Below are positions 1 through 11,472 of a stretch of 64,000 nucleotides of DNA, in pieces. The notes beneath the pieces were generated by a model that was not told the DNA's origin, made no database searches, and saw only the letters and a program-made list of their open reading frames with translations. The DNA is taken from NCBI GenBank assembly GCA_025024175.1, contig QCXZ01000041.1, positions 16,425,786 to 16,489,785 of the forward strand, read 5' to 3'. Position 1 is the first letter of the stretch. Every line of letters begins with the position of its first letter. This stretch comes from Rhyzopertha dominica (taxonomy: Eukaryota; Arthropoda; Insecta; Coleoptera; Bostrichidae). The position numbers and the translations under genes were made by a program.

Positions 1-2217
1 ATTGGACAAGTAAGTATTCATTCTCAATGTATTCTACTAAATCACGAGCACACTTGCTATTTGTTTTGCCACTTATAGTTTTATGTTTGTCACACGTACG
101 CGATTTGTGTAATTTTCGTTATACCTATTTGAGCAAAAATTTCAAACAACGAATACGGTCAAATGGTAAAGCGATACATTCAAACACGTATAAAAACCCC
201 GATATATATCAACTATCTACATATATAATGATTTATGAACATATTCAACCTTTAAAGGATTAACGACACAAAACGTTATCGCAGTAGCGTATTATTTTGT
301 GTACATAACACGTATCAGTCAGATTAGTCTTTTTTAGAATATCTGATAAATTATTCCCGCATATGCAATCAACACACAAACAGTACGTTATGCAAGTGTC
401 ATATCTCGTTGGTACGGTAATATTTCAGTGTTGCGCGAAATTTATCAAAACATGACGGCTGAAGCTTGGGAGTATTGGAGATAAGTCATTTCACACAGTA
501 TTATGATGCTATTCGATAGGCAAAAGTTGTATTGATAGTAAAATGCATGAAATTGCTAGAGTTACATGCAGGTAACCATACAAGATAACTGAATTATATT
601 GCTAAAACGAATCTTTTTATTTAGGTTGCTCTAGTAAAAAATATATTATGTATTAGTAATTTGATGTTTACATAGTATAAAAACGGTTTGCCAACGCTAC
701 TAGCCTTTTTTAGGTTTTAATAATAATAAGAAGGAAAATTAGCGTTTTAGTTACTACTTAAAGGTACTTCAATGAGTTTTTTACCTTAATGATTGTGTTT
801 GTGTTAGAACTCAGTGACGCCGAATGGGTTCGAATTTGGGCTTCTTATTTTTTAAAGAAAATGGATTATACTGCCGATTTATTGTTTCCATATGTTGTTG
901 AGATGCTATAGTTGTATTGTTTGGAAGCTTAAAGATGAGTAATTAACATAAACGAAACAAAAAGNTTCTTAAGTACTACAAAACATCGCTTACATTACTC
1001 AAATGCAGTACAGTGCGGTTTTTGTTCGTTTACTAGCCTACAATATTGATATTCAAAAGTTAATTTTGAAAGCATGCGTGCTGACGTCATCGGTGATACT
1101 ATCTCAGCAAAAGTGGACTGGTCCTGCTTTTCCGTGGCTATGCAAAGAGCGATCAATTATTTCACTACACCGGTCGCTAGGAGACCAACAAAAAAGTAGA
1201 AATACGCTAAAAGTGCTCACAAGGTAGTGAACAGACTGAACATTAATTTTAACACGAAATATTTCTATTTGAAGTCAAGCTTATAGCAGTGCTGATAATA
1301 ATATTTGTACAGGTATTTGTTTTATCTACTTAAACGATTAGTGCGTACGAGGGTAAAATAAAAAGCCGTAATTCAATGAGAAGTACAATGTATCATTATT
1401 TTTATGGTTTTTAATTCCGTTATTATATGTTTTTAGTTGTAGAGGTTTCCGCGATTAAAATAGTTAATTTGCAACTTAGCTGTTTTTTGACGAACTGCAA
1501 AACGACCTAATCAGCAAAACAGGTTGGGTTGATAACTTAATATCAATATACTTTTTAACTGAATATAATTGAATGGGTGCTTTATTTATGAATATATTTT
1601 AAAAATACCAATTACTTATTAGTAAGTAATTAGGGTTTGTTAGTAATTACTCATACATACGTATTATATTATAAAATAAATATATAAACCGTACTGGGTT
1701 ATACACAAGACATAGCGTTATTATACTCAAACGTTACTCAGCGTTTTCTGCTCCTTGCACTTTATCCAATGGATGAGTAAATGCGTAAAATATTGCCTAA
1801 GACCAAAATTTGTAGAAATTTTTATATTCTACAACTTCATTAGAAATTAAAATTAAATTATGAAATTCCAAACGTCATTTAGATCAAAGGAAACAAGATA
1901 TTTATAATATCTTTATAGGTGCTAATAATAACTAGTGCTCCTAAGATATGCAAACTTATTTATGAAACTATATAGGTATATCATGTATTCAATAGTTAAT
2001 GAACAATTTAGTATTATTTAGTAATTTTCTTAGTAACGCCCAAGAGCTTTTCTTCAAGGACGATCACTGCCCAATAATTCCCGTTAAGGCTACTAGCAGC
2101 TTTTTCATCTCAAAACTAATTTCTTTATTTCTTTGTCGTTTCCATGTGGTTTTCAAAAACCCGATTTTTTTATCGGTAAATGTAAATACCAATTTGAATT
2201 TAAATAATATGACTTAC
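1..2217. other. AT-rich non-coding stretch, probable ASPP intron
   Basis: This stretch lies directly downstream (minus sense) of the ASPP exon donor, so it is most simply an intron. It is AT-rich with short poly-A and poly-T runs. The few 60-100 codon open frames show no recognisable domain, codon bias or splice context. One ambiguous base lies near 965. I see no further exon, repeat or RNA gene here. Confidence 0.5.
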
Positions 2218-2359
2218 CACCACGTTCCGGATTCACAGCCACCAAGGCACACGTTTCATCACCCGGATCGCGGCAACACTCAATCACATCCGAACACGTT
2301 GTTTCCGGTGTAACGGGAACGTCCGTTGCACAACCATCGCCGAAAACACGCACTATCAT
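2218..2359 (-). CDS. ASPP: ASPP family (PPP1R13-like) N-terminal exon, RA-like domain
   Basis: This is a 142-bp minus-strand exon. The acceptor is a pyrimidine-rich tract ending TTTCAG directly before ATG; the donor is G|GTAAGT at 2217-2212. The encoded peptide starts MIVRVFGDG, continues with VPVTPETTCSDVIECC and RDPGDETCALVAV, and ends near NPERGG. The V-P-V-T-P-E-T-x-C-x-D-V block followed by a (K/R)-(E/D)-P-G-(E/D) turn is characteristic of the ubiquitin-like (RA-like) N-terminus of ASPP1/ASPP2. These are adaptors that bind p53, PP1, Ras-type GTPases and junctional proteins; the fly orthologue works with Csk and RASSF8 in epithelia. The C-terminal ankyrin-SH3 part is not in this window and should lie beyond the left edge. 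The exon ends in split phase (47 codons plus 1 nt). The initial Met sits exactly at the splice acceptor, so translation could begin here or in an upstream exon (see 37240-37335). Family call is firm; exon numbering is inferred. Confidence 0.85.
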
Positions 2360-3717
2360 CTGAAACAAAAGACAATATATTGTAGAAAAGATATTAGTTA
2401 GTTAGTTAGTTATTAGTTCCTGTAAACACTCATGTTGCTACCAACCACTACAACTAATTTACAAGGGTAAAAATAAAGTGCGACTACTACAAACTAAAAT
2501 AAACTTAAGTCATTATGTTATTGCTATACGAATACATAAAACAAAGGAAACTTGCTTCGCATCAATCTGAAGCTCTTAAAGTACACAAAGATAAGACCCC
2601 AACACAAAAGAGATCTTTAAGGGTTTCGATGAATTCCGAAATCTCATAATAGGATATATTAAAGGTATGCCCTCTATTATCACCTCTACAAAAAACTAGC
2701 ACCTTTTTTTTAACTGGTCACTACTCTGTACCAGCGGCGACTTGTGACCCATTGCAAGGGTAAAGCTCAACAGGCTCCTTGTAATGGTTAATTCTTAGGG
2801 AAATCGATATTGGACATGAAATTTATTGTATTCCATTTTTAACTGCCAAACTTTAATTTTTAAAAATAATGACCCTGCCAGCTTATGTCAATTAAGTAAC
2901 TTTTTAGATATGTACTTTATTGTGCTATTAAACTGTATACATATACATGCCCTGGGCGGGACTAGCTACACCCTGGGCTACGGCGGCCGCCCAAATAAGG
3001 ATATATAAGCTTCCAAGTACGGTAGGCAGTAACAACTTTATTAAAAAAAAAAACTACTTAGTGTTCAATGGTTTTGCAGTGTTAGTTCTTCTAGTTAATG
3101 TCGTTAGAAGAAAATGAACAAAACCATTATTAATTATTTTTTTCCAAAAATAAATCTTTCTATAAAGGTAAATAAAATATAACGGTAACGATTCTAGTCT
3201 TAATTTAGGTAACTAGAAAAATGAAGTTCGTTTATTCCGCTTGGGTACAAAATGCAAAAATAAAGAATTTTGGATATTTTTAATGTAGATAAGATGATAG
3301 GCATATATTATAGAATACTGGCGCCTGACAAGTCGACATTAGCAAATGTACATTACTTTAGGAAAATGAGAAGTACTTAGCAAAAAAAATAAAAACTTGA
3401 CCGCTTTATATATTGGTAATAACAATGGCAAAACTGCATAAAACTTTATACCATATATCAGTAGTACCTGAAAAAAACAATATTTGCAGAGTCCACGGAG
3501 TTATGTCCTAACCCTGAAGCTGCTAGGTTAGTGCTTCGATGACCACAACCTGTTATTGAAGTAGATTAGAATTTCTGAGCTGCAGTCTGCTGTAGACAGA
3601 GCGGATAGAAGTATGTTGGTGTTGATAACTTCAAGGGATACCTAGTCCTTAAACGCCCGTGTTACGTAAATGTGAAATACAATATATATTTATTTTATTT
3701 GACTTNATTAAACTGAA
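2360..3717. other. Non-coding stretch with a short (TTAG)n run
   Basis: No gene is visible. A short TTAG microsatellite (about four units) lies near 2393-2413, and a small GC-rich patch near 2948-2992. The TTAG run is too short and of the wrong unit length to be telomeric (insect telomeres use TTAGG). An ambiguous base lies near 3706, just before the LINE fragment. Confidence 0.4.
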
Positions 3718-5178
3718 ATAAATACATACCAGAAGTACCGCAGTACCAAACAGCCTTTGCAAAAAACATCAACTGATGACCACATGTTTACAGTGAGAAG
3801 AATACTAGAGGAGAAATGCAGGGAAGGCACTAGAATACTGGTGATGGCCATAGATCTACAGAAAGTTTTTGATACGATAAACCATGACATAGTGCCACAA
3901 ATCCTAAGGGACAAAGGGGTCCCTCACTACTTAATCAACAGAATAACAAAAGCTTGCCTACACGAAAATACTACAGTGCAGTGGTACGGACAAACAATGC
4001 CAAAGAAACAGAAAAAAGAGGCGTGAAACAGGGATGTCCAATATTCCCCCGTATTTTCACAATCGTACTAGATGAAGCTCTCCAAAAAACCATAACTAAC
4101 ATGGAAAACCTTAACAAGCAGGAGAATGAAATAGCACTACCTATAGTCCTTGCATATGCAGATGACCTGATAATAATCGCGGAGAACGAAAATGACTTGG
4201 CAGAATTCTTAGAAAATGCAGAACACGAACTCCACAAAAATGGACTAACAATAAACTACACGAAAAGCAACATCATAATAAGAGATCCTTCCAGCAGAAC
4301 AATCCTAGAAACGTGCACAAAATACAAGATAGGCAACCGGATTTTGAGAACAACAAACATAATGAAATATCTAGGTACGTACATAACCAGCCATCTTAGC
4401 CGCAGAGAGACGGTTAGAGAAAGAATCAAAACTGCACATAGAATAACCAGGGTGATATTACCATTTATAGAGAAACATAAACCACACTGGAAATTGATAA
4501 AGATTCTATATACATCAATCACTATGCCAGTCATGACGTATGGAGTAAAAAAGGGCGCAACAACAAAGGCAAATAGGAAAAGCTTGAGAAAGGCAGAAAA
4601 AGGTATTGTACAACTTCTAGCTAAGGCAATAAATGAAAACGAAGAAAAATCAACAACAGAACTCCTAGATGGCAGAATGATCATAAAGAGAATAGAGACA
4701 TACGTAATGAAATACTGGGGACATATCCAAAGGAGAGAAGTAGACCACATACTAAGAAAGGCCTGGGACCTAAGCGGAGACAAACTAAAAAAAGTAGCCC
4801 GTGCTATACATGGAAAACAACTATAGAAAGGATAATTCAGAAATCAGGGAAGAATTAAGAACAATGGTTAGAAATGGCAAAAGACAAGAAATCAATCAAC
4901 GAAGAACCCTCAGGTTATACGACATACCAGAAACCAGTGACTCTGAAATGGACCAATGATGCCAGCAACACCAAGAAAACATTCAAATAATATGAATGTA
5001 CCTATATAGGTTATATAACCTTCCCGCTCTAATCCCTATATGTCCTTAACATGCGGTAGGCAGTCGCACTACTAGCAATCAGCATGTACCCCTCCAACCC
5101 AGCGTAGACGGCCGGCCCGGCGGTATATCCGGGAGTGGCAGAAATGCTGACCGTACGCTGGTTCAATCAATCAATCAA
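3718..5178 (+). mobile_element. 5'-truncated non-LTR retrotransposon (LINE) with (TCAA)n tail
   Basis: This plus-strand LINE copy begins abruptly inside the reverse transcriptase finger domain and runs through the 3' end of the ORF, a roughly 220-bp 3' UTR and a short tetranucleotide tail (TCAA repeated about four times, 5163-5178). A truncated 5' end and a simple-repeat 3' tail are the usual signature of target-primed reverse transcription. The 3' UTR contains a GC-rich stretch around 5090-5160 that differs in composition from the surroundings. The clade (RTE-like or related) is not resolved from these fragments. Target-site duplications were not recognised. Confidence 0.8.
3730..4930 (+). 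pseudogene. LINE reverse transcriptase, frame-broken
   Basis: Reverse transcriptase is spread over at least three frames. The segment from about 3757 encodes STDDHMFTVRRI and AIDLQKVFDTINHD, the block that carries the first catalytic aspartate. A frameshift near 3990-4020 moves the reading to the segment ending at 4826, which carries GVKQGCPIFP, the catalytic LAYADDLIIIAEN box (YADD intact) and a KYLGTYI thumb motif. Beyond the stop at 4826 a further frame gives GRPRKTW-like remains (around 4800-4920), the usual LINE C-terminus. No endonuclease domain is present because the 5' part is missing. The copy cannot encode a complete protein: it lacks the N-terminus and carries at least two frame breaks. 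The catalytic box itself is undamaged, which suggests moderate age. Confidence 0.85.
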
Positions 5179-5866
5179 CTACAAAAATGTTGCACATGCT
5201 AGCAGATTATGGTTCAAGAACATGATTTTGTTAATTTTCGAGGCACTTCATCTGTAGCAGTGGTGAATTAAGATCTTATTATTTTAATAGAATAGAAAAT
5301 AGTACGACGTATACGCTAACTGCTGTGGCTGCGCTGTATTATAAGTTGTAGGGTTGTTAAATCGTTCGCAAACAAACTGTTCAAGCGAACTACTCTTCCA
5401 AAGGAACTAGCTCGCGCGAACTTACTCTCCAGAAGGAACTGTTTTTGCCATCACTAAGATACACTATTCTCAGTCATAATCATTAAGAAGTTGTACTACA
5501 ATGTTGATACGGGTGACATTGCCTTCACTAATGGGTCAGCAATGACGTTAGCTGACAACAGTTACTCCTTAAGTGTTCTATTGACCGCAATAGTACATAG
5601 TTTATTAATATTGTTTAANACCCTGCAAGCAATGGATTTGTATGTGATTAAATACAAAAGTACTTAATGGATTAAATATAGATGCATGTTACGCTCAAAG
5701 GAGTAATCCCAGTCCATAGTCTACTCAAATTCCGTCTCTGCAAAAATACGAGAAGCTAAAATAAAATTCGAATTTTTTTAGACCGCGAAACTAAAAGCCC
5801 TGTACGTTTGTAAACGAACCTGTTCAAGAAACTTTATTCTTCTCATCAACAACGAGCTTAACAGTG
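5179..5866. other. Unassigned stretch between two LINE remnants
   Basis: AT-rich DNA with no open frame of note and one ambiguous base near 5620. I see no splice-framed exon, repeat or RNA gene. Confidence 0.3.
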
Positions 5867-5867
5867 T

Positions 5868-6395
5868 TTGTAGGGACAGGGCGGAGGCTACGGACCGCTT
5901 CGCTGGATATTTTTGTTCTGTTTTCTCATTAGAGCCGGTTATTAACTACTTTCCTAGCAATATACACCCTCTCATCTATATTGACTTTCCCCCTTAAAAG
6001 TAATGCTACGTTTAAATCAAAACTGTCCCCGGTCCTGAAGATTTCCTCTTATTCAATCTTTATCAGTCAGTTTTAATTCTTCATTCATCTCTTCTACTCT
6101 ACCAGACGATTGGCTAATTGCTAACAACAAACCTATCTTTAAAAAGGGCGATAGGATGAATGCTACTCATAGTAATTATCGTTCCATTAATCGCGTGTGT
6201 CGTATACAAGATATAATGAAGAAAATTAGTGCGTAAAAATTAATGTCTTTCCACTTGACAAACAATATAATCCCCGTACTCAGCACTGATTCAACATAAT
6301 ATCCTTCACCAACGATTGGACATTGCAGTTAGATCAAGAAAACAAATTTGACGTAATTTATTTCGGTTTCGTCAAAGCAGTTTGTGCTCTGACCG
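5868..6395 (+). pseudogene. Degenerate LINE reverse transcriptase (CR1/Jockey-like)
   Basis: Remains of a second, older non-LTR element occur in several plus-strand frames. A segment near 5880-5960 reads RFAGYFCSVFS, like the linker between endonuclease and RT. A segment at 6101-6195 reads LPDDWLIANNKPIFKKGDR followed by NATHSNYRSI; the W-x-x-A...P-I-F-K-K-G-D-R...N-Y-R-(P)-I pattern is the standard start of CR1/Jockey-type RT. A segment at about 6335-6385 reads KFDVIYFGFVKAV, corresponding to the D-V-I-Y-x-D-F-x-K-A-F block with the catalytic aspartate replaced by glycine. The copy is broken by stops and frame changes and contains no YADD box. It is distinct from the LINE at 3.7-5.2 kb. Confidence 0.7.
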
Positions 6396-7628
6396 CTTGG
6401 ATCGGTTGTGGTCGTAGGTGTGAAGTTTGTGTACAATATTTGTGCGCTTCCAGGGCCTCTATTTCGTTGTGTTGTGTTTCGAGTGCAGAGGTAGTATTTA
6501 TATGGCAGCATCTACTACATTATTATTGCAGAACATTAAGGTATTTTAAAAATCCGACTTGTGCATAGAAAACGTATAGCCAACACTAAAGTTAAATATT
6601 TACGCATTTTCGACAAATATTTGCATTCGGCTTGCAAGCCATGTCAGACCACGGCTACAACTCCCGGCATGAGCTAAATATTTCAATATTTCACTAAAGC
6701 CACAAACATAGATGCAGAATGCAAATAAACTACCTACATGACAAGCGAAACGGCTGAAATTGAGTCGAATATGAAATACAGGCTGTAATTTCGCCATGTT
6801 TTGCTATAGGAGGCAAAACCCTGGCTTGCTGACACACCACACAAAGTCTGGGGTCTGGAGCTATATTGAAATATTTGCATCGTATTTGCCTACATGTTAT
6901 TAATGTCCGCCAGGAGCAACCGGAAATTTATTACTGCACGTAGCGCAAGTCGCAGCTTGATCTTTGCCATTGTATTGGAAGTTGTCTAACATTTACGTAA
7001 GTACATAAGCAGAATAATTAGAATTACCCATGCACACACATACGCCAAGAATCTTAGCAACCTTCTCTTTAAAGAAAGACTGAAAGCAGAATTGGGACCC
7101 GCATTTCGTTAATTTCATTCAAAAGCGTAAGGGTTTAAAGCTGAAATACTATTTTTAACAATATTAAAGTAATAATCATAAAGATTCGTTAATTGAATCA
7201 TATTACAAAAAAAGCGATTGATAACTCATGAAGTCAACTAAGTCGAACTAGTGGTAGCTAATTTTTTTGGTTTTGGTTTTTATAACAAAATAAGCCAATA
7301 ATGTAAAATGATAACGCCTTTTGAAATACTTTGACCTAGGTCTGTCTGTCAAAGCGTCAGATTTATTTTAGCCGCAAAATCATGTATTTATTCCCAAATA
7401 GCAAACTTACATTTTAGTCAATTTGCCGGCGCTGGCCTTGATCACTATATCCATAATTTTTAAAGCAAAAATGTTCAACCGCCTCATTTGTAAATCATTA
7501 CTATTTCTTCCTATGGATACGATACTTATCCTTTTGGATTCAAAGAAAGTATAGCTTCTGATTTTTCTGTCATATGTGGCACAGACCTTGGAAGACTTCT
7601 TCTTCTTCCATACCTAAGGAGCTTCAAA
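6396..7628. other. Unassigned non-coding stretch
   Basis: No gene or repeat with recognisable ends. Short open frames on both strands near 6323-6797 overlap each other without coding character. A run of TTC trinucleotides lies near 7590-7605. Confidence 0.3.
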
Positions 7629-7629
7629 A

Positions 7630-7790
7630 AGGGCGAAACTAGTCGTGGAGTCCGAGTAGATTGTCCAGAACAAAGTTCAAATCTCGGTTAAGGCTGGCAA
7701 TACTTTTTCATTTCATCTTAAGCCTGTTAACCCAACAAAATATCATCTATGTTAATTAAAACCTGAATTCAGGCAATAATTAGCTATCAC
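7630..7790 (+). mobile_element. tRNA-derived SINE, copy 1 (diverged head)
   Basis: This copy shares with 7977-8125 the T-arm/B-box sequence AGTTCAAATCTCGG, then AAGGCTGGCAATAC, a TTTTTCATTTCATCTTAA body, and a GTTAATTAAAA...GAATTCAGGCAATAA 3' end. The D-arm and anticodon-arm half of the tRNA-like head is strongly diverged. The body is longer than in copy 2, with an added CCTGTTAACCCA block that also occurs in copy 3. Confidence 0.7.
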
Positions 7791-7976
7791 TGTATATAAT
7801 ATACTTGGATTGTAATTAGCTGCTTGTCGCCATAATCTGGCCACCGCAGAGAATTACGCTCTGAAGCTCGAAAATACTGAGCAATGAGCGATTCAGCTGC
7901 AAATGCGCTGGATGGCGTTCAGCAGCATTACATAGTTATCTTTGTATATAAGCCGCTTTGACAGCCATTCTGAATA

Positions 7977-8125
7977 GGGCCTTGGTAGCTAAGTGGATAG
8001 AGCGTTTGACTAGTGTTCAAAACGTCCCGAGTTCAAATCTCGGTCAAGGCTGACAATACTATTTCATTTCATCTTAAGTTAATCTTATGTTAATTAAAAA
8101 CTGAATTCAGCCAATAAGTATCTTT
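7977..8125 (+). mobile_element. tRNA-Thr-like SINE, copy 2
   Basis: The best-preserved SINE head of the three copies, followed by a short body with GACAATACTATTTCATTTC and TTAATTAAAAACTG, and an AATTCAGCCAATAA end. The internal pol III promoter is visible: an A-box-like TAGCTAAGTGGATAG and a B-box-like GAGTTCAAATC. The copy lies about 190 bp downstream of copy 1 in the same orientation. No poly-A tail is seen; the family appears to end in AGGCAATAATTA-like sequence. Confidence 0.8.
7979..8050 (+). tRNA. tRNA-like head of SINE, cloverleaf with AGT (Thr) anticodon
   Basis: These 72 nt fold as a near-complete cloverleaf. The acceptor stem is GCCTTGG with TCAAGGC (7 bp, one G-U). The D-arm starts GCTA and ends GAGC. 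The anticodon stem TTTGA/TCAAA encloses the loop CTAGTGT, placing AGT at positions 34-36 after U33. The variable loop has 5 nt, and the T stem CCGAG/CTCGG encloses TTCAAAT. The T-loop lacks the usual TTCGA and no oligo-T terminator follows. Because the same head continues into a shared SINE body in three copies, I read it as the SINE promoter region and not an independent tRNA gene. Confidence 0.4.
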
Positions 8126-9330
8126 AACTTTATTAAATATTATAGGTTTAGTGATTTCCTAGTTAAAATATTGATCGTTATTCTTGCGTGTTTTTAGCGC
8201 CACCCATCGAAAGTGGGAGCGCTTGTATGCTCGATTTGGCATCCATCCGTTTGTAGATGCTGTCAAATGTTGATTAAGGCTAAGACGAGCACGTAGACGG
8301 ACATGGTACTTGAAGATGCAGAAATTCAGCTTTCTTCATGGGTGTCATTAAATGTGACTTTAATACTGAATATGATTCGCTTTTTTTGCTTCGTGGGGTC
8401 GTTGAGCGTAATTTTCAGAGCTGATAATGATAATACGTGTCAAATTTGGATTAAGACTATGGCAACCATGCGGCATGTAGCTTAACAAGATGCTGTTGAT
8501 TCACTCCACCGTTGATTTACCCCATAAATGCTTGGATTCAGTGTTTCAGATGGAAGGTTTATACCCTTCCTTTCAACTTGTTGAACTTCTGTAAAGCAGT
8601 AAAGGAGCTTGGTGTGTAGTGTGATGAGAAATTGAGTTTTGTCAATCCCTTCACGAGAACATCAGTATTGCATACGGTAGACGTTATTCAATATCACAGT
8701 GATCTTTTACATGATCTTGACTTAATATCAATATTATATTATTATTAATGAAGTAATTGGCATCTGCTTCGTTTATATGGTATTAACAAAATATTGATTT
8801 TGTCAATAATTATGTGCATCGAAAGGTTTGCTTAAGGCACTACTGCATGAAAAACTATGTCCTTCCTTTTCTATGAATAGGTACGTGTAAGGGCGTTACT
8901 GGTCTGAACTTTCTGTATAACCTGTTGCATCAAAAAGCACAAGTCTCGTTCACTCTTACACTTTGCAGATCAACTTTTACGTTATTTACCTACCTACAGA
9001 GCTGAGTCCAAGGGTTGTTATTTAATCGTTAATTCTAAAGGTTTTCTGTGCTTGTCCTGTAGGTTGATTCTCTTTTTTGTGTTGTCATTATTACTTAAAC
9101 CAGTAAAACTACGACCACACATGTTATTTAAGTCATATGTGGTTCCAACAAACCGCAGTGTTTCAGTTGGCCAACGTTTTAATTATCAAGTGTGGCCTTG
9201 TTTACTACGAACCGGTTCACAAAATAAAGGAACGTTAGTATAGAGTCGTAGCACGGATGATTAAAGACCAAGTTTCGCTCCTAATTAGACCTACGCAAAA
9301 ATATTCACTTGCAGAATACGTGANAGTTCC
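8126..9330. other. Unassigned non-coding stretch
   Basis: No gene or repeat recognised. The short open frames at 8303-8485 and 9052-9243 have no detectable domain or splice context. Confidence 0.3.
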
Positions 9331-9339
9331 CCCTGGTAT

Positions 9340-9715
9340 TNAGTTCTGACTTTGTGTGCCCTAATCTGTATATGGTTTACCCAGCCAAGCGCGCTAACGA
9401 GGTTTCGTTATTAGCGATCTCCTTATCAAAGAACCGCGACGGAACTACGGTCGCCTCCNCCAGCAAGCGGATACTCATTTCCNTGGGCACAACGCGATAC
9501 GTCGCCACGTACATNCTTNGAAGCTTTCGNCATACAATAAGCTGCAATCTCAACCCCCATGGCGGCGGATAAGCTGCCTCCAGATTTTAATAACGGGAAT
9601 CTCCTATTTCTCGCGTACCTTTGCATATATAAGAGCCAATGGCGTGCATAGCTCAAACAACGTAAACAACGATAATAATACATCAGTCAGTACAAAATAG
9701 ATTAGTAACGCCAGT
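9340..9715 (+). other. Moderately GC-rich block with many ambiguous bases and a TATA-like box
   Basis: The block has higher GC than its surroundings and at least seven ambiguous bases, as expected of a collapsed repeat. Open frames on both strands overlap and I recognise no protein. A TATA-like CATATATAAGAG lies at about 9623-9634, and an initiator-like ATCAGTCAGTAC at about 9682-9693. An LTR or other transposon promoter is possible but no partner copy is in the window. Confidence 0.25.
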
Positions 9716-9734
9716 TAAAAATATGACGATATTT

Positions 9735-9920
9735 TCCATCTGTTGCTACAAAAATGGTCCTCTTTATAAAGAGGATGGATAGAGGTTTTAAATATCACCG
9801 GTAGATGGCGGCAACTTACAAGGATATGATTTTTACATCATGTTTTGCTCTTTTTTATCATCTTATTCAGAGTAAAACATAATACTGATCGTGCAATTCA
9901 ATATGCTCAGAACTAAAGAA
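9735..9920 (+). repeat. Dispersed repeat family A, copy 1
   Basis: The block contains a self-complementary core CCTCTTTATAAAGAGG, then GATGGATAGAGGTTTTAAAT, and a TGCTCTTTTTTATCATCTTA tail followed by CAGAGTAAAAC. Diverged relatives occur at 28300-28440 (the tail matches almost exactly) and at about 21941-21985 on the minus strand (the palindromic core and ATGGATAGAGG). Two independent matches support a dispersed repeat. Confidence 0.55.
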
Positions 9921-11380
9921 TATAGGCAAACAGAAATGGCCACTGTTAATAAATTACATAGAAAGAGTTACAGCGTGATCTTTGGCTACGCTGTGAAATT
10001 GTTTGATACCTTTGGCACATAGCCTTACGATTAGAAGTAAGTACATCGTTTTCTTCAGCGCGCATTGCATTTTATAAGAAAAAGTGCGCTATTGTCCTTA
10101 CTTTGTCCATCTATCTGATTTCTGTTACTCAAAGCTGAAGAACGGCTTAACAGATCGGGTTCGTTGGCAGCTCGTTAGAGCTTAAAATGAAATGAAATTA
10201 AATACATCTCCACAATAGAAGGAAAATGCGCTAAAATCTCTTTCGATAAAGAGGCTTTTTCAATCTTCTTTTTCTTTGTTGTTGCCTGTAAACTGTCACA
10301 GTGTAAGAGATCCTGAAGAAGGAATAAAGTTTTATCCGAAAGTTCGGTATTCTACAAAGAATTTATTCAGACCCTTAATTCCCAAAGTAGTCTATATTGA
10401 CTCCCAGGTGTCGACGATGACCAGCAAGAGGTCCATGTCCAAAAAAGAAAATGGGTGTCAACGACATGTAAATGGGGTCTATGGTAGTAGATCTCATCTA
10501 AGCAGGTCGTGATTTTTTGACTGCGGTAATACCATAGTGGATAATTACTCCATGTGTGGTGACATTTAAGAAACGCATGTCATGTTACAAGAAGAACTGA
10601 TTAAAATAAGCACTAACGAAGAAATTAAGGTACAGGTTAGAAATGGATGTCAGCTATTTTGCATTGAAAAAGACCTAACTGTGACTTATCGTGTATTATG
10701 GAACATCACGAAAAAAATTGTAGTAGCTTTTCCATCCTATTAACTAGTGAAATGGGTTTCAGCATAGTTGCCAATCTCCAATCTCCTAATATAAATTTAA
10801 AAAAAAAAACATACTGTACATTACTAAATAGATTAAAAATATTGAAAATTTATTATTTAAGCATCAGGTTCATCCTTGCCACTAAAAGCATCTATTTTTT
10901 ATTTAATTATATTATGTAACAGGTACTACATTTTAATTTGATTCGTTTTTCACTTCAGCTACGGTTAAAGATTTAAATCAATCAAAGTAAGCAGCATTAT
11001 ATTAGATGGTAAAAATACATTTGAAGTTGAATAATCTTCAAAAATTCAATATTAGCTAAGCAGGGGGTCTACCCAATATCCAAAAACATGTCAAACGGTC
11101 TACAACACAAAAAAGTTTAGTTACCTCTGATTTAGACTATAATACCCGAAAGTTCATTCTACGATATCACTCAAGACAGACGTGCTTCTATCCTCTTTAT
11201 AATATTATTTTGATTGAAACAACGTAATCAACACTTCTTGATCTGAGTGCATTTGTTCGAACGCACGTTTTGCAGACCTGCCTGCATGTGCTACAAAACC
11301 AGCAAGGTCAATCACAGGGTTGTTCATATATCGATTTAGGATTGTATTGATGGTTTATTTTTTACTTTTAATCTCGCCCG
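9921..11380. other. Non-coding stretch with a CTGAAGA...GAAA stem motif
   Basis: Mostly AT-rich non-coding DNA. At 10313-10342 CTGAAGA is followed by a stem-capable segment (GG-A-ATAA with TTATCC) and GAAAG, the same layout as the motif family at 47.0, 47.8 and 52.4 kb. The open frame at 10276-10512 that covers it shows no recognisable domain. Confidence 0.3.
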
Positions 11381-11383
11381 AAG

Positions 11384-11472
11384 CCAATTAGTTCAACGGT
11401 TGCTACGCTACTGACAATCTGGATCAAGGAAGCGCCGCAGCAAAAGGATGACATCCTCGCAACGAAATCAAG
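11384..11472 (+). CDS. Candidate internal exon of an unrecognised gene
   Basis: A short segment is richer in GC than its flanks. It is preceded by a long T-rich tract and an AG (11382-11383, alternatively 11390-11391) and ends TCAAG|GTGAGC at 11472/11473. Only one frame is open throughout, reading VATLLTIWIKEAPQQKDDI and then LATKSR, which stops immediately if the donor is not used. Composition and flanking signals look like a true exon, but the peptide is not recognised and no neighbouring plus-strand exon was found. It could instead be unannotated transposon sequence. Confidence 0.3.
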